Source: Pelobacter sp. UBA5610 (GTDB lineage Bacteria > Desulfobacterota > Desulfuromonadia > Desulfuromonadales > Syntrophotaleaceae). From it: a stretch of DNA of 34,684 nucleotides. A program made the position numbers and the translations under genes. The notes under the pieces are model-generated. The model had not been told where the DNA came from, did no database searches, and worked only from the letters and a program-made list of their open reading frames with translations. The stretch is from contig DIKU01000145.1 in the NCBI GenBank assembly GCA_002424645.1, positions 5,868 through 40,551 on the forward strand, in the 5' to 3' direction. Numbering within the stretch: position 1 is the stretch's first letter; every line of letters starts with the position of its first letter. Shown here in pieces: positions 8,409-16,821 of the stretch.

Positions 8409-9041
8409 TTGGGCCAGAAAGTACATCCAATTGGATTTCGACTGGGAGTCGTTAAGACCTGGAGCTCCCGGTGGTACGCTGAGGGTGAATACTCCCAGCT
8501 TCTGCACGAGGATATAAAGCTTCGTAATTATCTCAAAAAACGGCTTTATCATGCGGGCATCGCCAAGATTGAGATCGAGCGAGCAGCCAGCAAGGCTAAG
8601 ATCAATGTTTTTGCTGCCAGACCGGGCATCATCATTGGCAAAAAAGGGGCTGAAGTGGAAGCCCTTAAAAAAGATCTGGCCCGGCTCACCGATAAAGAAG
8701 TTTTCATCAATATTCAGGAAGTTAGAAAGCCTGAAATTGATGCTCAACTTGTCGCCGAAAGTGTGGCGACCCAACTGGAGCGCCGTGTAGCCTTTCGTCG
8801 AGCTATGAAGAAAAGCGTAAGCATGGCTCTCAAGTTTGGCGCCCAGGGAATCAAGATCACTTGTAGTGGTCGTCTTGGTGGTGCAGAAATGAGCCGCACT
8901 GAGTGGTATCGTGAAGGGCGAGTTCCTCTGCATACCCTTAGAGCTGATATTGATTATGGATTCGCCGAGGCCAAGACCACTTACGGGATCATCGGCGTTA
9001 AGGTTCTCATCTTCAAGGGCGAAGTCCTGTCGCAGGATTAA
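8409..9041 (+). CDS. rpsC: 30S ribosomal protein S3
   Basis: S3 lies at the mRNA entry channel and contributes to ribosomal helicase activity. It is 210 residues, beginning GQKVHPIGFRLG. It carries the KH-domain motif PGIIIGKKGAEVE and the C-terminal GRLGGAEMSRTEWYREGRVP. The start is TTG 8409, placed six bases after an exceptionally complete Shine-Dalgarno, AAGGAGGTGAT at 8396-8406. An ATG at 8404 is out of frame. The strong ribosome site presumably compensates for the rare start codon. Confidence 0.97.
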   Translation: MGQKVHPIGFRLGVVKTWSSRWYAEGEYSQLLHEDIKLRNYLKKRLYHAGIAKIEIERAASKAKINVFAARPGIIIGKKGAEVEALKKDLARLTDKEVFINIQEVRKPEIDAQLVAESVATQLERRVAFRRAMKKSVSMALKFGAQGIKITCSGRLGGAEMSRTEWYREGRVPLHTLRADIDYGFAEAKTTYGIIGVKVLIFKGEVLSQD

Positions 9042-9070
9042 CCAAGGGAACCGAATAGGAGTATTCTGCC

Positions 9071-9496
9071 ATGTTAATGCCCAAGAAGGTTAAACATAGA
9101 AAACAGTTCAAAGGCCGCATGAAGGGCGTTGCCTATCGCGGTAGTGATCTCAATTTCGGGGATTTCGGGCTCAAAGCGCTTGAGTGTGGGTGGCTGTCTT
9201 CCCGACAGATTGAATCTGCACGTCGTGCCATGACTCGGCACGTAAAACGTGGTGGGAAAATTTGGATTCGTATTTTCCCCGACAAGTCTTTGACTAGAAA
9301 ACCTGCTGAAACCCGTATGGGTAAAGGTAAGGGGTCCCCTGATAGCTGGGTGGCTGTTATAAAGCCCGGCATGATTTTGTACGAGATGCAGGGTGTAGAT
9401 AGAGAAGTGGCCTGCGAAGCATTGCGGCTGGCTGCTCATAAGCTCCCCATGAAGACCAAGATTGTAGTCAGGGAGGATGTGGCCAATGAAAGCTAG
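9071..9496 (+). CDS. rplP: 50S ribosomal protein L16
   Basis: L16 organises the A-site region of the large subunit. It is 141 residues and starts MLMPKKVKHRKQFKGRMKG. The conserved GWLSSRQIESARRAMTRH, the IRIFPDKSLTRKPAETRMGK segment and GSPDSWVAVIKPG are present. The ATG at 9071 rather than the one at 9077 fits the usual MLxPKR opening. Its 3' end overlaps the rpmC start by 11 bases. Confidence 0.98.
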   Translation: MLMPKKVKHRKQFKGRMKGVAYRGSDLNFGDFGLKALECGWLSSRQIESARRAMTRHVKRGGKIWIRIFPDKSLTRKPAETRMGKGKGSPDSWVAVIKPGMILYEMQGVDREVACEALRLAAHKLPMKTKIVVREDVANES

Positions 9497-9674
9497 TGAG
9501 CTTCGTGACCTTACGGTTGAAGAATTGGAAAAAAAGGTGGAGGAACTGAATCAGGAGTTGTTTAACCTGAAGTTCCAATTGGCAACCGGGCAATTGGAAA
9601 ACAGCGCCCGGCTTCCCCAGACGCGCAGGGATATTGCACGAGTCCATACCGTCCTGCGCCAAAAGCGAAGCTAA
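9486..9674 (+). CDS. rpmC: 50S ribosomal protein L29
   Basis: L29 sits beside L23 at the tunnel exit. From ATG 9486 it is 62 residues, starting MKASELRDLTVEELEKK and containing the family motif LFNLKFQLATGQLEN. An in-frame ATG at 9477 would add three residues, but it directly abuts the GGGAGG (9471-9476). The later ATG has proper nine-base spacing and gives the canonical N-terminus. It overlaps the end of rplP, so translation is probably coupled. Confidence 0.96.
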   Translation: MKASELRDLTVEELEKKVEELNQELFNLKFQLATGQLENSARLPQTRRDIARVHTVLRQKRS

Positions 9675-9697
9675 TCGGCACGGGGAGATAGATTTCA

Positions 9698-9964
9698 ATG
9701 AGTAAAATACGTGGCAATCGGAAAACCCGCGTCGGGGTTGTAGTTAGCGATAAGATGGATAAGACTGTCGTGGTCAAGGTTGACCAGATGGTTAAGCATC
9801 CTGTCTATAAAAAATACATCAAGCGGCGGATTACTTTTAAAGCCCATGATGAAGAAAATCGCTGCAATGTAGGGGATAAGGTTTCTGTTGTGGAAACTCG
9901 TCCTCTGTCCCGGGACAAACGTTGGCGGGTGCGAGAAATCCTGGAAAAGAACGTAATCCTGTAG
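9698..9964 (+). CDS. rpsQ: 30S ribosomal protein S17
   Basis: S17 is a primary 16S rRNA binding protein with an OB fold. It is 88 residues long and shows GVVVSDKMDKTVVVKVDQ, HPVYKKYIKRR and the VSVVETRPLSRDKRWRV motif. The ATG has GGGGAGA (9681-9687) upstream. It closes the S10 group; rplN begins 12 bases later, so the S10 and spc groups are continuous. Confidence 0.97.
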   Translation: MSKIRGNRKTRVGVVVSDKMDKTVVVKVDQMVKHPVYKKYIKRRITFKAHDEENRCNVGDKVSVVETRPLSRDKRWRVREILEKNVIL

Positions 9965-9976
9965 GAGATAACAGTC

Positions 9977-10345
9977 ATGATACAGATGCAGACGATGCTT
10001 GATGTAGCGGACAACTCTGGTGCGCGTAAACTCTGCTGCATCAAGGTTCTTGGTGGCTCCAAGCGGAAATATGCCGGCCTTGGTGATATCATCATCTGCT
10101 CCGTAAAGGAGGCCCTGCCCAACTCCCGTGTTAAGAAGGGTGATGTGGTAAGAGCTGTCATCGTTCGGACCGCTAAGGAAGTTCCTCGTCCTGACGGGTC
10201 GGCGATCCGTTTCGATAAAAATTCCGCAGTGGTTGTCAACCAGGCCGGGGAACCTATCGGAACCCGAATTTTTGGTCCGGTTGCTCGGGAATTACGAGCT
10301 CAGCGTTACATGAAGATTGTTTCGCTGGCCCCCGAGGTACTTTAA
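9977..10345 (+). CDS. rplN: 50S ribosomal protein L14
   Basis: L14 lies at the subunit interface and forms an intersubunit bridge with 16S rRNA; it is also the docking site of the silencing factor RsfS. The 122-residue product begins MIQMQTMLDVADNSGARKL and contains the conserved GDIIICSVKEA and GTRIFGPVARELR. The length is identical to typical bacterial L14. GTAGGAGA at 9961-9968 precedes the ATG. Confidence 0.98.
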   Translation: MIQMQTMLDVADNSGARKLCCIKVLGGSKRKYAGLGDIIICSVKEALPNSRVKKGDVVRAVIVRTAKEVPRPDGSAIRFDKNSAVVVNQAGEPIGTRIFGPVARELRAQRYMKIVSLAPEVL

Positions 10346-10367
10346 TCCGGAACTGGGAGTAAGATAA

Positions 10368-10697
10368 ATGGCAGCGAAAAAAATGCATGTCAAAAAAGAT
10401 GACATGGTGATGATTATAGCGGGCAAGGACAAAGGCAAGACCGGTAAGGTCTTGCGTGTTCTGCCTGGTAAAGGACGCATTGTTGTGGAGAGCCTCAACG
10501 TAGTCAAGCGGCATACGCGACCCAATCGTGTGAATACCCAAGGTGGTATTGTCGAAAAGGAAGCACCGCTTGATGCCTCCAATGTTGCACTCCTTTGCAG
10601 CGCCTGCAACAATCCCACGCGAACCGGCGTCAGGGTTCTCGAAGATGGGACCAAGACTCGGTTTTGCAAAAAGTGCAACGAGACCTTGGATAAGTAA
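10368..10697 (+). CDS. rplX: 50S ribosomal protein L24 (Cys4 zinc-ribbon form)
   Basis: L24 is an assembly-initiator protein located at the tunnel exit. The 109-residue product has the N-terminal KOW motif region (KKDDMVMIIAGKDKGKTGKV), then VVKRHTRPN and GGIVEKEAPL. The C-terminal third carries two CxxC pairs, C77/C80 and C100/C103, forming a probable zinc ribbon. Enterobacterial L24 lacks these cysteines, while Thermus L24 has a similar set, so this is a known family variant. GGGAG at 10356-10360 precedes the ATG. Confidence 0.97.
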   Translation: MAAKKMHVKKDDMVMIIAGKDKGKTGKVLRVLPGKGRIVVESLNVVKRHTRPNRVNTQGGIVEKEAPLDASNVALLCSACNNPTRTGVRVLEDGTKTRFCKKCNETLDK

Positions 10698-10709
10698 CGG
10701 AGGATTTCC

Positions 10710-11264
10710 ATGGGTGCCAGATTAAAGGAAGTGTTTACAAACGAACTTGCTCCCGCGTTGTTGAAGCGGCTAGAATTAAAAAATGTAATGGAAGTCCCCC
10801 GTGTCGAGAAAGTCGTATTGAATATGGGCCTGGGGGAGGCCATTCAGAATATTAAAGTTCTGGAATCGGCTGTAGAAGAACTTACTCTTATCGGTGGGCA
10901 GAAGCCTGTAGTTACCAAGGCCAAAAAATCCATTGCGCAATTCAAATTGCGCGAAGGGATGCCTATCGGATGTATGGTCACGTTGCGTCGCGACAAAGCG
11001 TATGAATTTCTTGATCGCTTGGTCAACGTTGCCCTGCCCCGTGTGCGCGATTTCAAAGGTGTTTCGAAAAAGGGCTTTGACGGCCGAGGAAATTACACTC
11101 TTGGTATTCGTGAGCAGCTTATTTTCCCGGAAATTGACCTCGAGAAGGTTGATAAGGTAAAAGGGCTGAATGTGACGATCGTTACCACGGCCAGAAATGA
11201 TGAGGAAGGTTATGCTCTGATGGAAGCCATCGGCATGCCGTTCCCTAAAAAAGCCCAAGACTAG
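10710..11264 (+). CDS. rplE: 50S ribosomal protein L5
   Basis: L5 binds 5S rRNA and contacts the P-site tRNA. It is 184 residues, near the usual 179-180. Motifs visible are NVMEVPRVEKVVLNMGLGEA, AKKSIAQFKLREGMPIG, VTLRRDKAYEFLDRL and FPEIDLEKVDKVKGLNVTIV. ACGGAGGA at 10697-10704 lies upstream of the ATG. It is in normal spc order between rplX and rpsN. Confidence 0.98.
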   Translation: MGARLKEVFTNELAPALLKRLELKNVMEVPRVEKVVLNMGLGEAIQNIKVLESAVEELTLIGGQKPVVTKAKKSIAQFKLREGMPIGCMVTLRRDKAYEFLDRLVNVALPRVRDFKGVSKKGFDGRGNYTLGIREQLIFPEIDLEKVDKVKGLNVTIVTTARNDEEGYALMEAIGMPFPKKAQD

Positions 11265-11275
11265 GGGAGGACGAC

Positions 11276-11461
11276 GTGGCAAAGAAATCGATGATGATCA
11301 AGGCTGCCCGGTCAAGCAAATTCAAGGTGCGGAAATATAACCGTTGTCCTTTGTGTGGGCGGCCGCGGGCTTATTATCGAAAGTTCGATATGTGCCGGAT
11401 TTGCTTGCGCAAACTTGCGTTGGAAGGCAAGCTCCCCGGCGTGATTAAATCAAGCTGGTAA
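11276..11461 (+). CDS. rpsN: 30S ribosomal protein S14, zinc-binding short type
   Basis: S14 is a 30S head protein. This is the 61-residue type Z form, with a CxxC-x12-CxxC zinc knuckle (C24, C27, C40, C43) followed by CLRKLALEGKLPGVIKSSW. The longer, cysteine-free form of E. coli is not present here. The start is GTG 11276, preceded by GGGGAGG at 11265-11271. Zinc-poor growth often requires a non-zinc paralog elsewhere in the genome; none is visible in this window. Confidence 0.98.
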   Translation: MAKKSMMIKAARSSKFKVRKYNRCPLCGRPRAYYRKFDMCRICLRKLALEGKLPGVIKSSW

Positions 11462-11481
11462 ATCAGTAAGGAGTTGCATTC

Positions 11482-11880
11482 ATGGCAATGACAGATCCTA
11501 TAGCCGACATGCTTACTCGCATTCGTAATGCGGGCCTGGCAAGGCACCAGAAGTGCGATATGCCGTCTTCTAATCTTAAATTGGCAATCGTTACCGTGCT
11601 CAAGGAACTCGGCTATGTCAGGAACTTTAAGGTGATTAGCGACGACAAACAGGGCGTGCTGCGTATCTACCTTAAGTTCGATAACGAAAATAACCACATC
11701 ATTAACGCCATTGACCGCGTTTCGACCCCGGGATGCCGGGTATACGTTGGGAAAGATGAAATCCCCGTTGTGAAGAACGGTCTTGGCAATGCCATCCTTT
11801 CAACTTCGAAGGGTGTTATGCACGACATTGCCGCTCGTGAAGCAGAACTGGGTGGCGAAGTGTTGTGCTCTATCTGGTAG
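11482..11880 (+). CDS. rpsH: 30S ribosomal protein S8
   Basis: S8 is a primary 16S rRNA binder in the platform and, in E. coli, the translational repressor of the spc operon. It is 132 residues long. It starts MAMTDPIADMLTRIRNAG and shows the C-terminal signature GLGNAILSTSKGVM, ending in GGEVLCSIW. TAAGGAG at 11467-11473 precedes the ATG. Whether it represses this cluster cannot be told from the sequence. Confidence 0.98.
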   Translation: MAMTDPIADMLTRIRNAGLARHQKCDMPSSNLKLAIVTVLKELGYVRNFKVISDDKQGVLRIYLKFDNENNHIINAIDRVSTPGCRVYVGKDEIPVVKNGLGNAILSTSKGVMHDIAAREAELGGEVLCSIW

Positions 11881-11905
11881 AAGAAACGCCTAAGGAGCCA
11901 GAAAA

Positions 11906-12445
11906 ATGTCTAGAATTGGGAAAAAACCCATCAATATTCCCAAGGGCGTTACGGTGTCTCAAGTCGGAGACACGGTCACCGTAAAGGGTCCTAAGGGGGA
12001 GTTGACAAAGACGATCGTTGCTGGGATACGTTTGGAATCCGCCAATGACCAAGTATTGGTCCAGTGTGACAATGAAGGCAAGCAGGAAGGGGCCTATCGT
12101 GGCCTTGTACGTGCCCTTGTCGCCAATATGGTTGAAGGTGTAGCCAACGGGTTTGAGCGTGTTCTTGAAATTAATGGCGTCGGTTATCGTGCCGAAGTCA
12201 AGGGTAGTGCACTTAATTTGGCCCTCGGGTATTCTCACCCGATCGAATATGCACTGCCTCAAGGGATCTCTGTCGAGGTTGAAAAGCAGACCAAGATTAT
12301 CGTTCGTGGTATCGATAAAGAACTTCTTGGGGCTACTGCTGCCAAGATCCGTTCTTTCCGTAAGCCTGAGCCGTATAAGGGCAAAGGCGTGAAGTATGCC
12401 GAGGAACGTATCCTGCGTAAAGCTGGTAAGACAGGGAAAAAATAA
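11906..12445 (+). CDS. rplF: 50S ribosomal protein L6
   Basis: L6 lies near the factor-binding site of the large subunit and its loss impairs late 50S assembly. It is 179 residues, beginning MSRIGKKPINIPKGV, with VKGPKGELTKTI, GVGYRAEVKGSALNLALGYS and the C-terminal RKPEPYKGKGVKYAEE signature. AAGGAG at 11891-11896 precedes the ATG. It has the standard two-domain length and no anomalies. Confidence 0.98.
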   Translation: MSRIGKKPINIPKGVTVSQVGDTVTVKGPKGELTKTIVAGIRLESANDQVLVQCDNEGKQEGAYRGLVRALVANMVEGVANGFERVLEINGVGYRAEVKGSALNLALGYSHPIEYALPQGISVEVEKQTKIIVRGIDKELLGATAAKIRSFRKPEPYKGKGVKYAEERILRKAGKTGKK

Positions 12446-12471
12446 CGGACCACAGGGCAAGGAGACAGACA

Positions 12472-12840
12472 GTGAACGCCGCATTGAAAAGACGCCAGGC
12501 TCGGTTGAAGAGGCAGGTGCGTGTACGCCGAAAAGTGCGTGGCACGGCGGAAATGCCCAGATTGTGCGTATTCCGCAGCGCCAAGCACATTTATGCGCAG
12601 ATCATCGAAGACACCACCGGAAAGACTTTGGTTTCAGCCTCTACGGTTGGGGGTGATGTTGACGAAGCTCTGAAATATACTGGAAATATAGAGGCTGCCA
12701 AGGCTGTTGGCAAAGCCATCGCCCAGAAAGCCTTGGGTATGAACATCAAGAACGTCGTCTTCGACCGGAACGGATTTCTCTACCACGGGCGCGTCAAAAC
12801 CCTGGCAGAAGCCGCCCGGGAAGCCGGTCTGTCTTTTTAG
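12472..12840 (+). CDS. rplR: 50S ribosomal protein L18
   Basis: L18 binds 5S rRNA together with L5. The 122-residue protein shows the basic N-terminus (RRQARLKRQVRVRRKVRG) followed by PRLCVFRSAKHIYAQIIED and the C-terminal FDRNGFLYHGRVKTLAEAAR. The start is GTG 12472, preceded by CAAGGAGA at 12458-12465. It precedes rpsE by 15 bases, the normal order. Confidence 0.97.
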   Translation: MNAALKRRQARLKRQVRVRRKVRGTAEMPRLCVFRSAKHIYAQIIEDTTGKTLVSASTVGGDVDEALKYTGNIEAAKAVGKAIAQKALGMNIKNVVFDRNGFLYHGRVKTLAEAAREAGLSF

Positions 12841-12855
12841 TTAAGGAGGATATCT

Positions 12856-13347
12856 TTGCTTCGCATCGATCCCAATGAGTTGGAATTGACGGACCGGGTT
12901 GTACACATTAACAGGTGTGCCAAGGTGGTCAAGGGTGGACGGCGTTTCAGTTTTTCGGCGCTGGTTGTTGTCGGTGATGGTCAAGGCGTTGTCGGATTTG
13001 GGCATGGTAAAGCCAAGGAAGTGCCCGAGGCGATTCGCAAGGGCGTCGAACAGGCGAAAAAAAACCTGATTCGCGTTCCTTTGAAAGATCGGACCATACC
13101 TTTTGACGTAATCGGAAAGTTTGGCGCAGGCCGGGTTCTGCTCAAACCTGCATCCGCAGGTACCGGCGTTATCGCTGGCGGAGCCGTGCGTGCAGTCCTG
13201 GAAGTTTCTGGGGTTGGCGATATTTTGTCAAAGTGTATCGGTTCAAATAATCCACACAATGTGGTCCGCGCGACCATGAACGCCTTATCTCGCCTCAAGA
13301 GTGCAGATGAGCTGCGGGCATTGCGTGGTGCCGATAACGAAGAATAA
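12856..13347 (+). CDS. rpsE: 30S ribosomal protein S5
   Basis: S5 is involved in decoding accuracy and in the mRNA entry helicase. It is 163 residues. It shows VHINRCAKVVKGGRRFSFSA (double-stranded RNA-binding fold), VVVGDGQGVVGFGHGKAKEV, and AGGAVRAVLEVSGVGDILSK. The start is TTG 12856 behind AAGGAGGA (12843-12850); no ATG or GTG is available at the right distance. In the spectinomycin-site loop the sequence VVKGGRRFSF looks wild type. Confidence 0.97.
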   Translation: MLRIDPNELELTDRVVHINRCAKVVKGGRRFSFSALVVVGDGQGVVGFGHGKAKEVPEAIRKGVEQAKKNLIRVPLKDRTIPFDVIGKFGAGRVLLKPASAGTGVIAGGAVRAVLEVSGVGDILSKCIGSNNPHNVVRATMNALSRLKSADELRALRGADNEE

Positions 13348-13370
13348 TGCCAGCCGACGAGGAGGGTTTC

Positions 13371-13550
13371 ATGGCCGGACAAATCAAGGTGACCCTGAAA
13401 AAGAGCGGCATCGGTCGCAAGGAATATTTTACAAAAGTTCTTAAAGGTCTTGGCCTGACCAAGCTCAATAAGACTGTGGTTCTCACTGATACTCCTGAGA
13501 TCAGAGGTATGATCCGTAAGGTGTGTCACATGGTCGTGGTTGAAGACTGA
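13371..13550 (+). CDS. rpmD: 50S ribosomal protein L30
   Basis: L30 is a small large-subunit protein that some bacteria lack. From ATG 13371 it is 59 residues, the standard length, with VTLKKSGIGRKEYFTKVLKG followed by GLTKLNKTVVLTDTPEIRGM. An in-frame ATG at 13347 would add eight residues without similarity to the family. The GAGGAGGG at 13358-13365 is well placed for 13371. It lies between rpsE and rplO as usual. Confidence 0.96.
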   Translation: MAGQIKVTLKKSGIGRKEYFTKVLKGLGLTKLNKTVVLTDTPEIRGMIRKVCHMVVVED

Positions 13551-13569
13551 GAGAGCGAGGGATATAGGT

Positions 13570-14013
13570 ATGGATCTGAGTAATTTGCGGCCGGCAATCG
13601 GCTCAACAAAGAATCGGAAGCGCCTCGGACGTGGTCCTGGCTCCGGTAATGGTAAAACCGCCGGCAAAGGTCACAAAGGGCAAAACGCCCGGAGTGGTGG
13701 TGGTGTAAAGCCCGGCTTTGAAGGTGGTCAGATGCCCCTTCAGCGTCGTTTGCCTAAGCGGGGATTCAAGTCTCTGAACAAGAAGGTTTATGCTCTCGTT
13801 AATCTTCGCGACCTGCAGGAGTTGTTTGAGGCCGGCAGTGTAGTGGATATTGAAGCCTTTGGTCAGAATGGCCTCGTCAACAAGGTATATGATGGCATTA
13901 AGGTTCTTGGCGATGGCGACCTGAATAAGGCGCTGACTGTCAAGGCTCATAAGTTCAGTCAATCTGCCGTTGCTAAGATAGAAGCGGCCGGCGGGAAAGC
14001 TGAGGTCATTTAA
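13570..14013 (+). CDS. rplO: 50S ribosomal protein L15
   Basis: L15 is a late assembly protein with a long, glycine- and lysine-rich N-terminal extension. From ATG 13570 it is 147 residues, starting MDLSNLRPAIGSTKNRKRLG and continuing with GRGPGSGNGKTAGKGHKGQ and FEGGQMPLQRRLPKRGF. An in-frame start at 13540 would overlap rpmD and add ten residues foreign to the family, so it was rejected. secY begins one base after its stop. Confidence 0.96.
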   Translation: MDLSNLRPAIGSTKNRKRLGRGPGSGNGKTAGKGHKGQNARSGGGVKPGFEGGQMPLQRRLPKRGFKSLNKKVYALVNLRDLQELFEAGSVVDIEAFGQNGLVNKVYDGIKVLGDGDLNKALTVKAHKFSQSAVAKIEAAGGKAEVI

Positions 14014-14014
14014 A

Positions 14015-15322
14015 TTGTTCAAGCGCATCCAAAATATCTTCAGTATCCCCGAGCTTCGTCGTCGGATTCTATTTACGCTCGGGATGTTAGCGGTTTATCG
14101 CATCGGTTGTCATGTGCCGATTCCTGGGATTAATGGTGATGTGCTTGCAGAATTCTTTCAGAAAACCGAAGGTACTCTCCTGGGAATGGTGAGTGCCTTT
14201 ACTGGTGGGGCGTTGGAGCGCATGACCGTTTTTGCGCTTGGAATCATGCCGTATATTAGCGCCTCCATCATTCTGCAATTACTTGGTGTCGTCTTCGAGC
14301 CGGTCGAGCGCCTCTCCAAAGAGGGCGAACAAGGGCGCAAAACGATCACCAAGTGGACGCGCTACGGAACTATAGTCCTCTCGATCGTGCAGGGGACAGG
14401 GATCGCAGTCGGGCTGCAGTCCATGACCGTGGGCCAGGCTTCGGTTGTATCTCACCCAGGCGTTGGTTTTATCCTCTTGACAGTCATCACTCTGACATCC
14501 GGTACCGCGTTTATCATGTGGGTTGGTGAGCAGATTACCGAACGAGGCATCGGCAATGGTATTTCGCTGATTATCTTCGCCGGGATTATCGCCAATATGC
14601 CTTCTGCGTTGCTTAATACTATTAAGCTGGCCAACGCTGGTGCTCTGAGTCCTGTGAAAGTCCTGTTCCTGTTGGCGCTGATCATCGCTACCGTTTGGGC
14701 CATCGTATTTATGGAGCTCGCTCAACGGCGTTTGCCTATTCATTACGCAAAACGCGTTGTTGGTATGCGAAATTATGGAGGGCAAAAAAGTCATCTGCCT
14801 CTCAAGATTAATATGAGCGGGGTCATCCCGCCCATATTTGCCAGCTCCATTATCATGTTCCCTGCTACGGTAGCCAATCTGATAAACATACCATGGGTTC
14901 AGACGGCCGCTGGTTGGATGGCGCCGGGGAATTTGATTTATTACGTCTTTTATGTTGCATTTATCATCTTCTTCTGCTACTTCTACACGGCTGTTACCTT
15001 TAACCCCGTCGATGTGGCTGATAACGTCAAAAAACAGGGGGGCTACATTCCTGGCATTCGGCCTGGTAAGGCGACTTCCGATTATATCGACACGGTACTT
15101 GGGCGACTAACCTTTGTTGGTGCCGTTTATGTGTCGGCTGTATGCGTGTTGCCGAGCCTTTTGGTTGCCGGAATGAATGTTCCTTTCTTCTTTGGTGGGA
15201 CGTCGCTACTGATCGTCGTTGGTGTTGGCCTGGATACGGCATCGCAGGTAGAGGCGCATCTCATTTCGCGCTCTTATGAAGGTTTTATGAAGGGCGTGAC
15301 TTTGCGAGGCCGGCACGGCTGA
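14015..15322 (+). CDS. secY: Preprotein translocase subunit SecY
   Basis: SecY is the channel-forming subunit of the SecYEG translocon in the inner membrane. It has 435 residues and about ten hydrophobic segments. Signatures are the N-terminal FSIPELRRRILFTLGMLAVY, the VPIPGI plug-side motif, GIGNGISLIIFAGI, and the cytoplasmic loop AQRRLPIHYAKRVVG before the GGQKSHLPLKINMSGVIPPI segment. The start is TTG 14015, one base after the rplO stop, with GAGG at 14002-14005 upstream. Translation is probably coupled to rplO. Confidence 0.98.
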   Translation: MFKRIQNIFSIPELRRRILFTLGMLAVYRIGCHVPIPGINGDVLAEFFQKTEGTLLGMVSAFTGGALERMTVFALGIMPYISASIILQLLGVVFEPVERLSKEGEQGRKTITKWTRYGTIVLSIVQGTGIAVGLQSMTVGQASVVSHPGVGFILLTVITLTSGTAFIMWVGEQITERGIGNGISLIIFAGIIANMPSALLNTIKLANAGALSPVKVLFLLALIIATVWAIVFMELAQRRLPIHYAKRVVGMRNYGGQKSHLPLKINMSGVIPPIFASSIIMFPATVANLINIPWVQTAAGWMAPGNLIYYVFYVAFIIFFCYFYTAVTFNPVDVADNVKKQGGYIPGIRPGKATSDYIDTVLGRLTFVGAVYVSAVCVLPSLLVAGMNVPFFFGGTSLLIVVGVGLDTASQVEAHLISRSYEGFMKGVTLRGRHG

Positions 15323-15338
15323 AGTGTCTGAGGTGAAA

Positions 15339-15989
15339 ATGAAGATGATTCTATTGGGCCCTCCTGGGTCAGGAAAAGGTACGCAAGCCAAGATGCTTTC
15401 TGAGCGTCTTGACATCCCGCAGATATCAACGGGTGATATGCTGCGTTCCGCTGTTAAGGAAGGTACACCTATGGGACTCAAAGCCAAGGCTGAAATGGAA
15501 GCTGGTGGCTTGGTTCCCGACGAGGTGGTTGTAGGAATAGTCAAGGAAAGACTTCTTAAGGCCGATTGCGCCAAAGGTTTTATCCTGGATGGATTTCCTC
15601 GAACCATCCCTCAGGCTGACGCTTTAAAGCAAACCCTGGCGGATTTGAATAAAGATCTCGATGCTGTGATCTCTCTTCAAGTTGACAACGATGCTATTGT
15701 CGGTCGGATCGCTGGTCGGCGTACATGTCGCGATTGCGGGAAGATGTATCACGTCGTGTTTGACGCACCGACTGTTGCGGATCTTTGTGACAAGTGTGGT
15801 GGCGTTTTATTTCAGCGTGACGACGATAAGGAAGAGACTATCCGTAAACGTCTTGAGGTCTATGCTGCGCAAACAGCCCCGCTGATTGCCTATTATCGAA
15901 ACAGCGGTGTGTTGTCGGATATTGACGGTATGCTGGATATGTCCGCTGTTCAGCAACAAATTCTTGCTGCGTTGGGCTTTGGCCAGTGA
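15339..15989 (+). CDS. adk: Adenylate kinase, zinc-lid type
   Basis: Adenylate kinase converts AMP and ATP into two ADP in the cytoplasm. From ATG 15339 it has 216 residues. The P-loop is GPPGSGKGTQ (7-16); STGDMLR and the FILDGFPRT motif bind AMP. The lid domain has C130/C133 and C150/C153, a zinc-type lid absent from the E. coli enzyme. A GTG at 15324, in frame and two bases after the secY stop, is an alternative start, but it would add five residues before the usual beginning. The gene sits between secY and map, as in many bacteria. Confidence 0.97.
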   Translation: MKMILLGPPGSGKGTQAKMLSERLDIPQISTGDMLRSAVKEGTPMGLKAKAEMEAGGLVPDEVVVGIVKERLLKADCAKGFILDGFPRTIPQADALKQTLADLNKDLDAVISLQVDNDAIVGRIAGRRTCRDCGKMYHVVFDAPTVADLCDKCGGVLFQRDDDKEETIRKRLEVYAAQTAPLIAYYRNSGVLSDIDGMLDMSAVQQQILAALGFGQ

Positions 15990-16732
15990 TCGTGATTAAG
16001 AGCAAAGATGAGCTCCTTCGCATGCGCGAAGCAGGGCGAATCGTTGCTGATATACTTGCGTTGCTCAAGGATAAAGTTGTTCCCGGCATTACAACGCTGG
16101 AGTTGGACTCAATTGCGGAGCGCGAGTGTAGACGAAGAGGTGCCAAGCCTGCCTTTAAAGGGTATGGGGGGTTCCCTTTCAGTATTTGTGCTTCACCGGA
16201 AGATAGAGTTGTTCATGGGTTTCCCAACGATCAACCTTTGGTTGAAGGGGAAATTTTGAGCATTGATTTCGGTGTTGTGTTGAAAGGCTTTTACGGCGAC
16301 TCCGCTGTGACTTTACCAGTCGGAGCGATCAGTGCCGAAAAGCAGAGACTGCTTGATGTGACTCAGGAAGCCCTTGACTTGGGGATCGAGCAGGCGCGGG
16401 TGAATAATCGTCTTTTCGATATTTCCCACGCAATACAGAGTCATGTTGAGAAATGCGGTTTTAGTGTTGTAAAGGAATTTGTTGGACATGGTATCGGCAG
16501 AGGTCTTCATGAGGATCCTCAGGTGCCAAACTTTGGGCCTCCAGGTCAGGGGCCTTTGCTACGTAGCGGGATGGTGTTGGCTATAGAGCCCATGATAAAT
16601 ACCGGTACTGCTGGTGTTAAGGTTTTGGGAGATGGATGGACGGCGGTGACCCTTGATAGAAAGCCGTCGGCACATTTTGAACACACTGTGGCGATCACCG
16701 AAGAAGGGCCGCTAATATTGACCGCCATTTAG
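15986..16732 (+). CDS. map: Methionine aminopeptidase, type I
   Basis: This enzyme removes the initiator methionine from nascent proteins. It is 248 residues, the size of the minimal type Ia class. Metal-ligand regions are visible: SIDFGVVLKGFYGDSA (two Asp), GHGIGRGLHEDP (His), AIEPMIN (Glu) and FEHTVAITEEGP (Glu). The substrate-side His is in VVHGFPND. The GTG start at 15986 overlaps the adk stop as GTGA; a GTG at 15992 is an alternative. Unlike in many relatives, it is not followed by infA. Confidence 0.97.
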   Translation: MIVIKSKDELLRMREAGRIVADILALLKDKVVPGITTLELDSIAERECRRRGAKPAFKGYGGFPFSICASPEDRVVHGFPNDQPLVEGEILSIDFGVVLKGFYGDSAVTLPVGAISAEKQRLLDVTQEALDLGIEQARVNNRLFDISHAIQSHVEKCGFSVVKEFVGHGIGRGLHEDPQVPNFGPPGQGPLLRSGMVLAIEPMINTGTAGVKVLGDGWTAVTLDRKPSAHFEHTVAITEEGPLILTAI

Positions 16733-16821
16733 TTGTTGAAAGAAAGAGAAGGGGTCGGTCGTTTGATAGACATTTGCGGCCTTTTCGGATTAACAGGCAT
16801 CGTACACAAAAGGGATGATCA

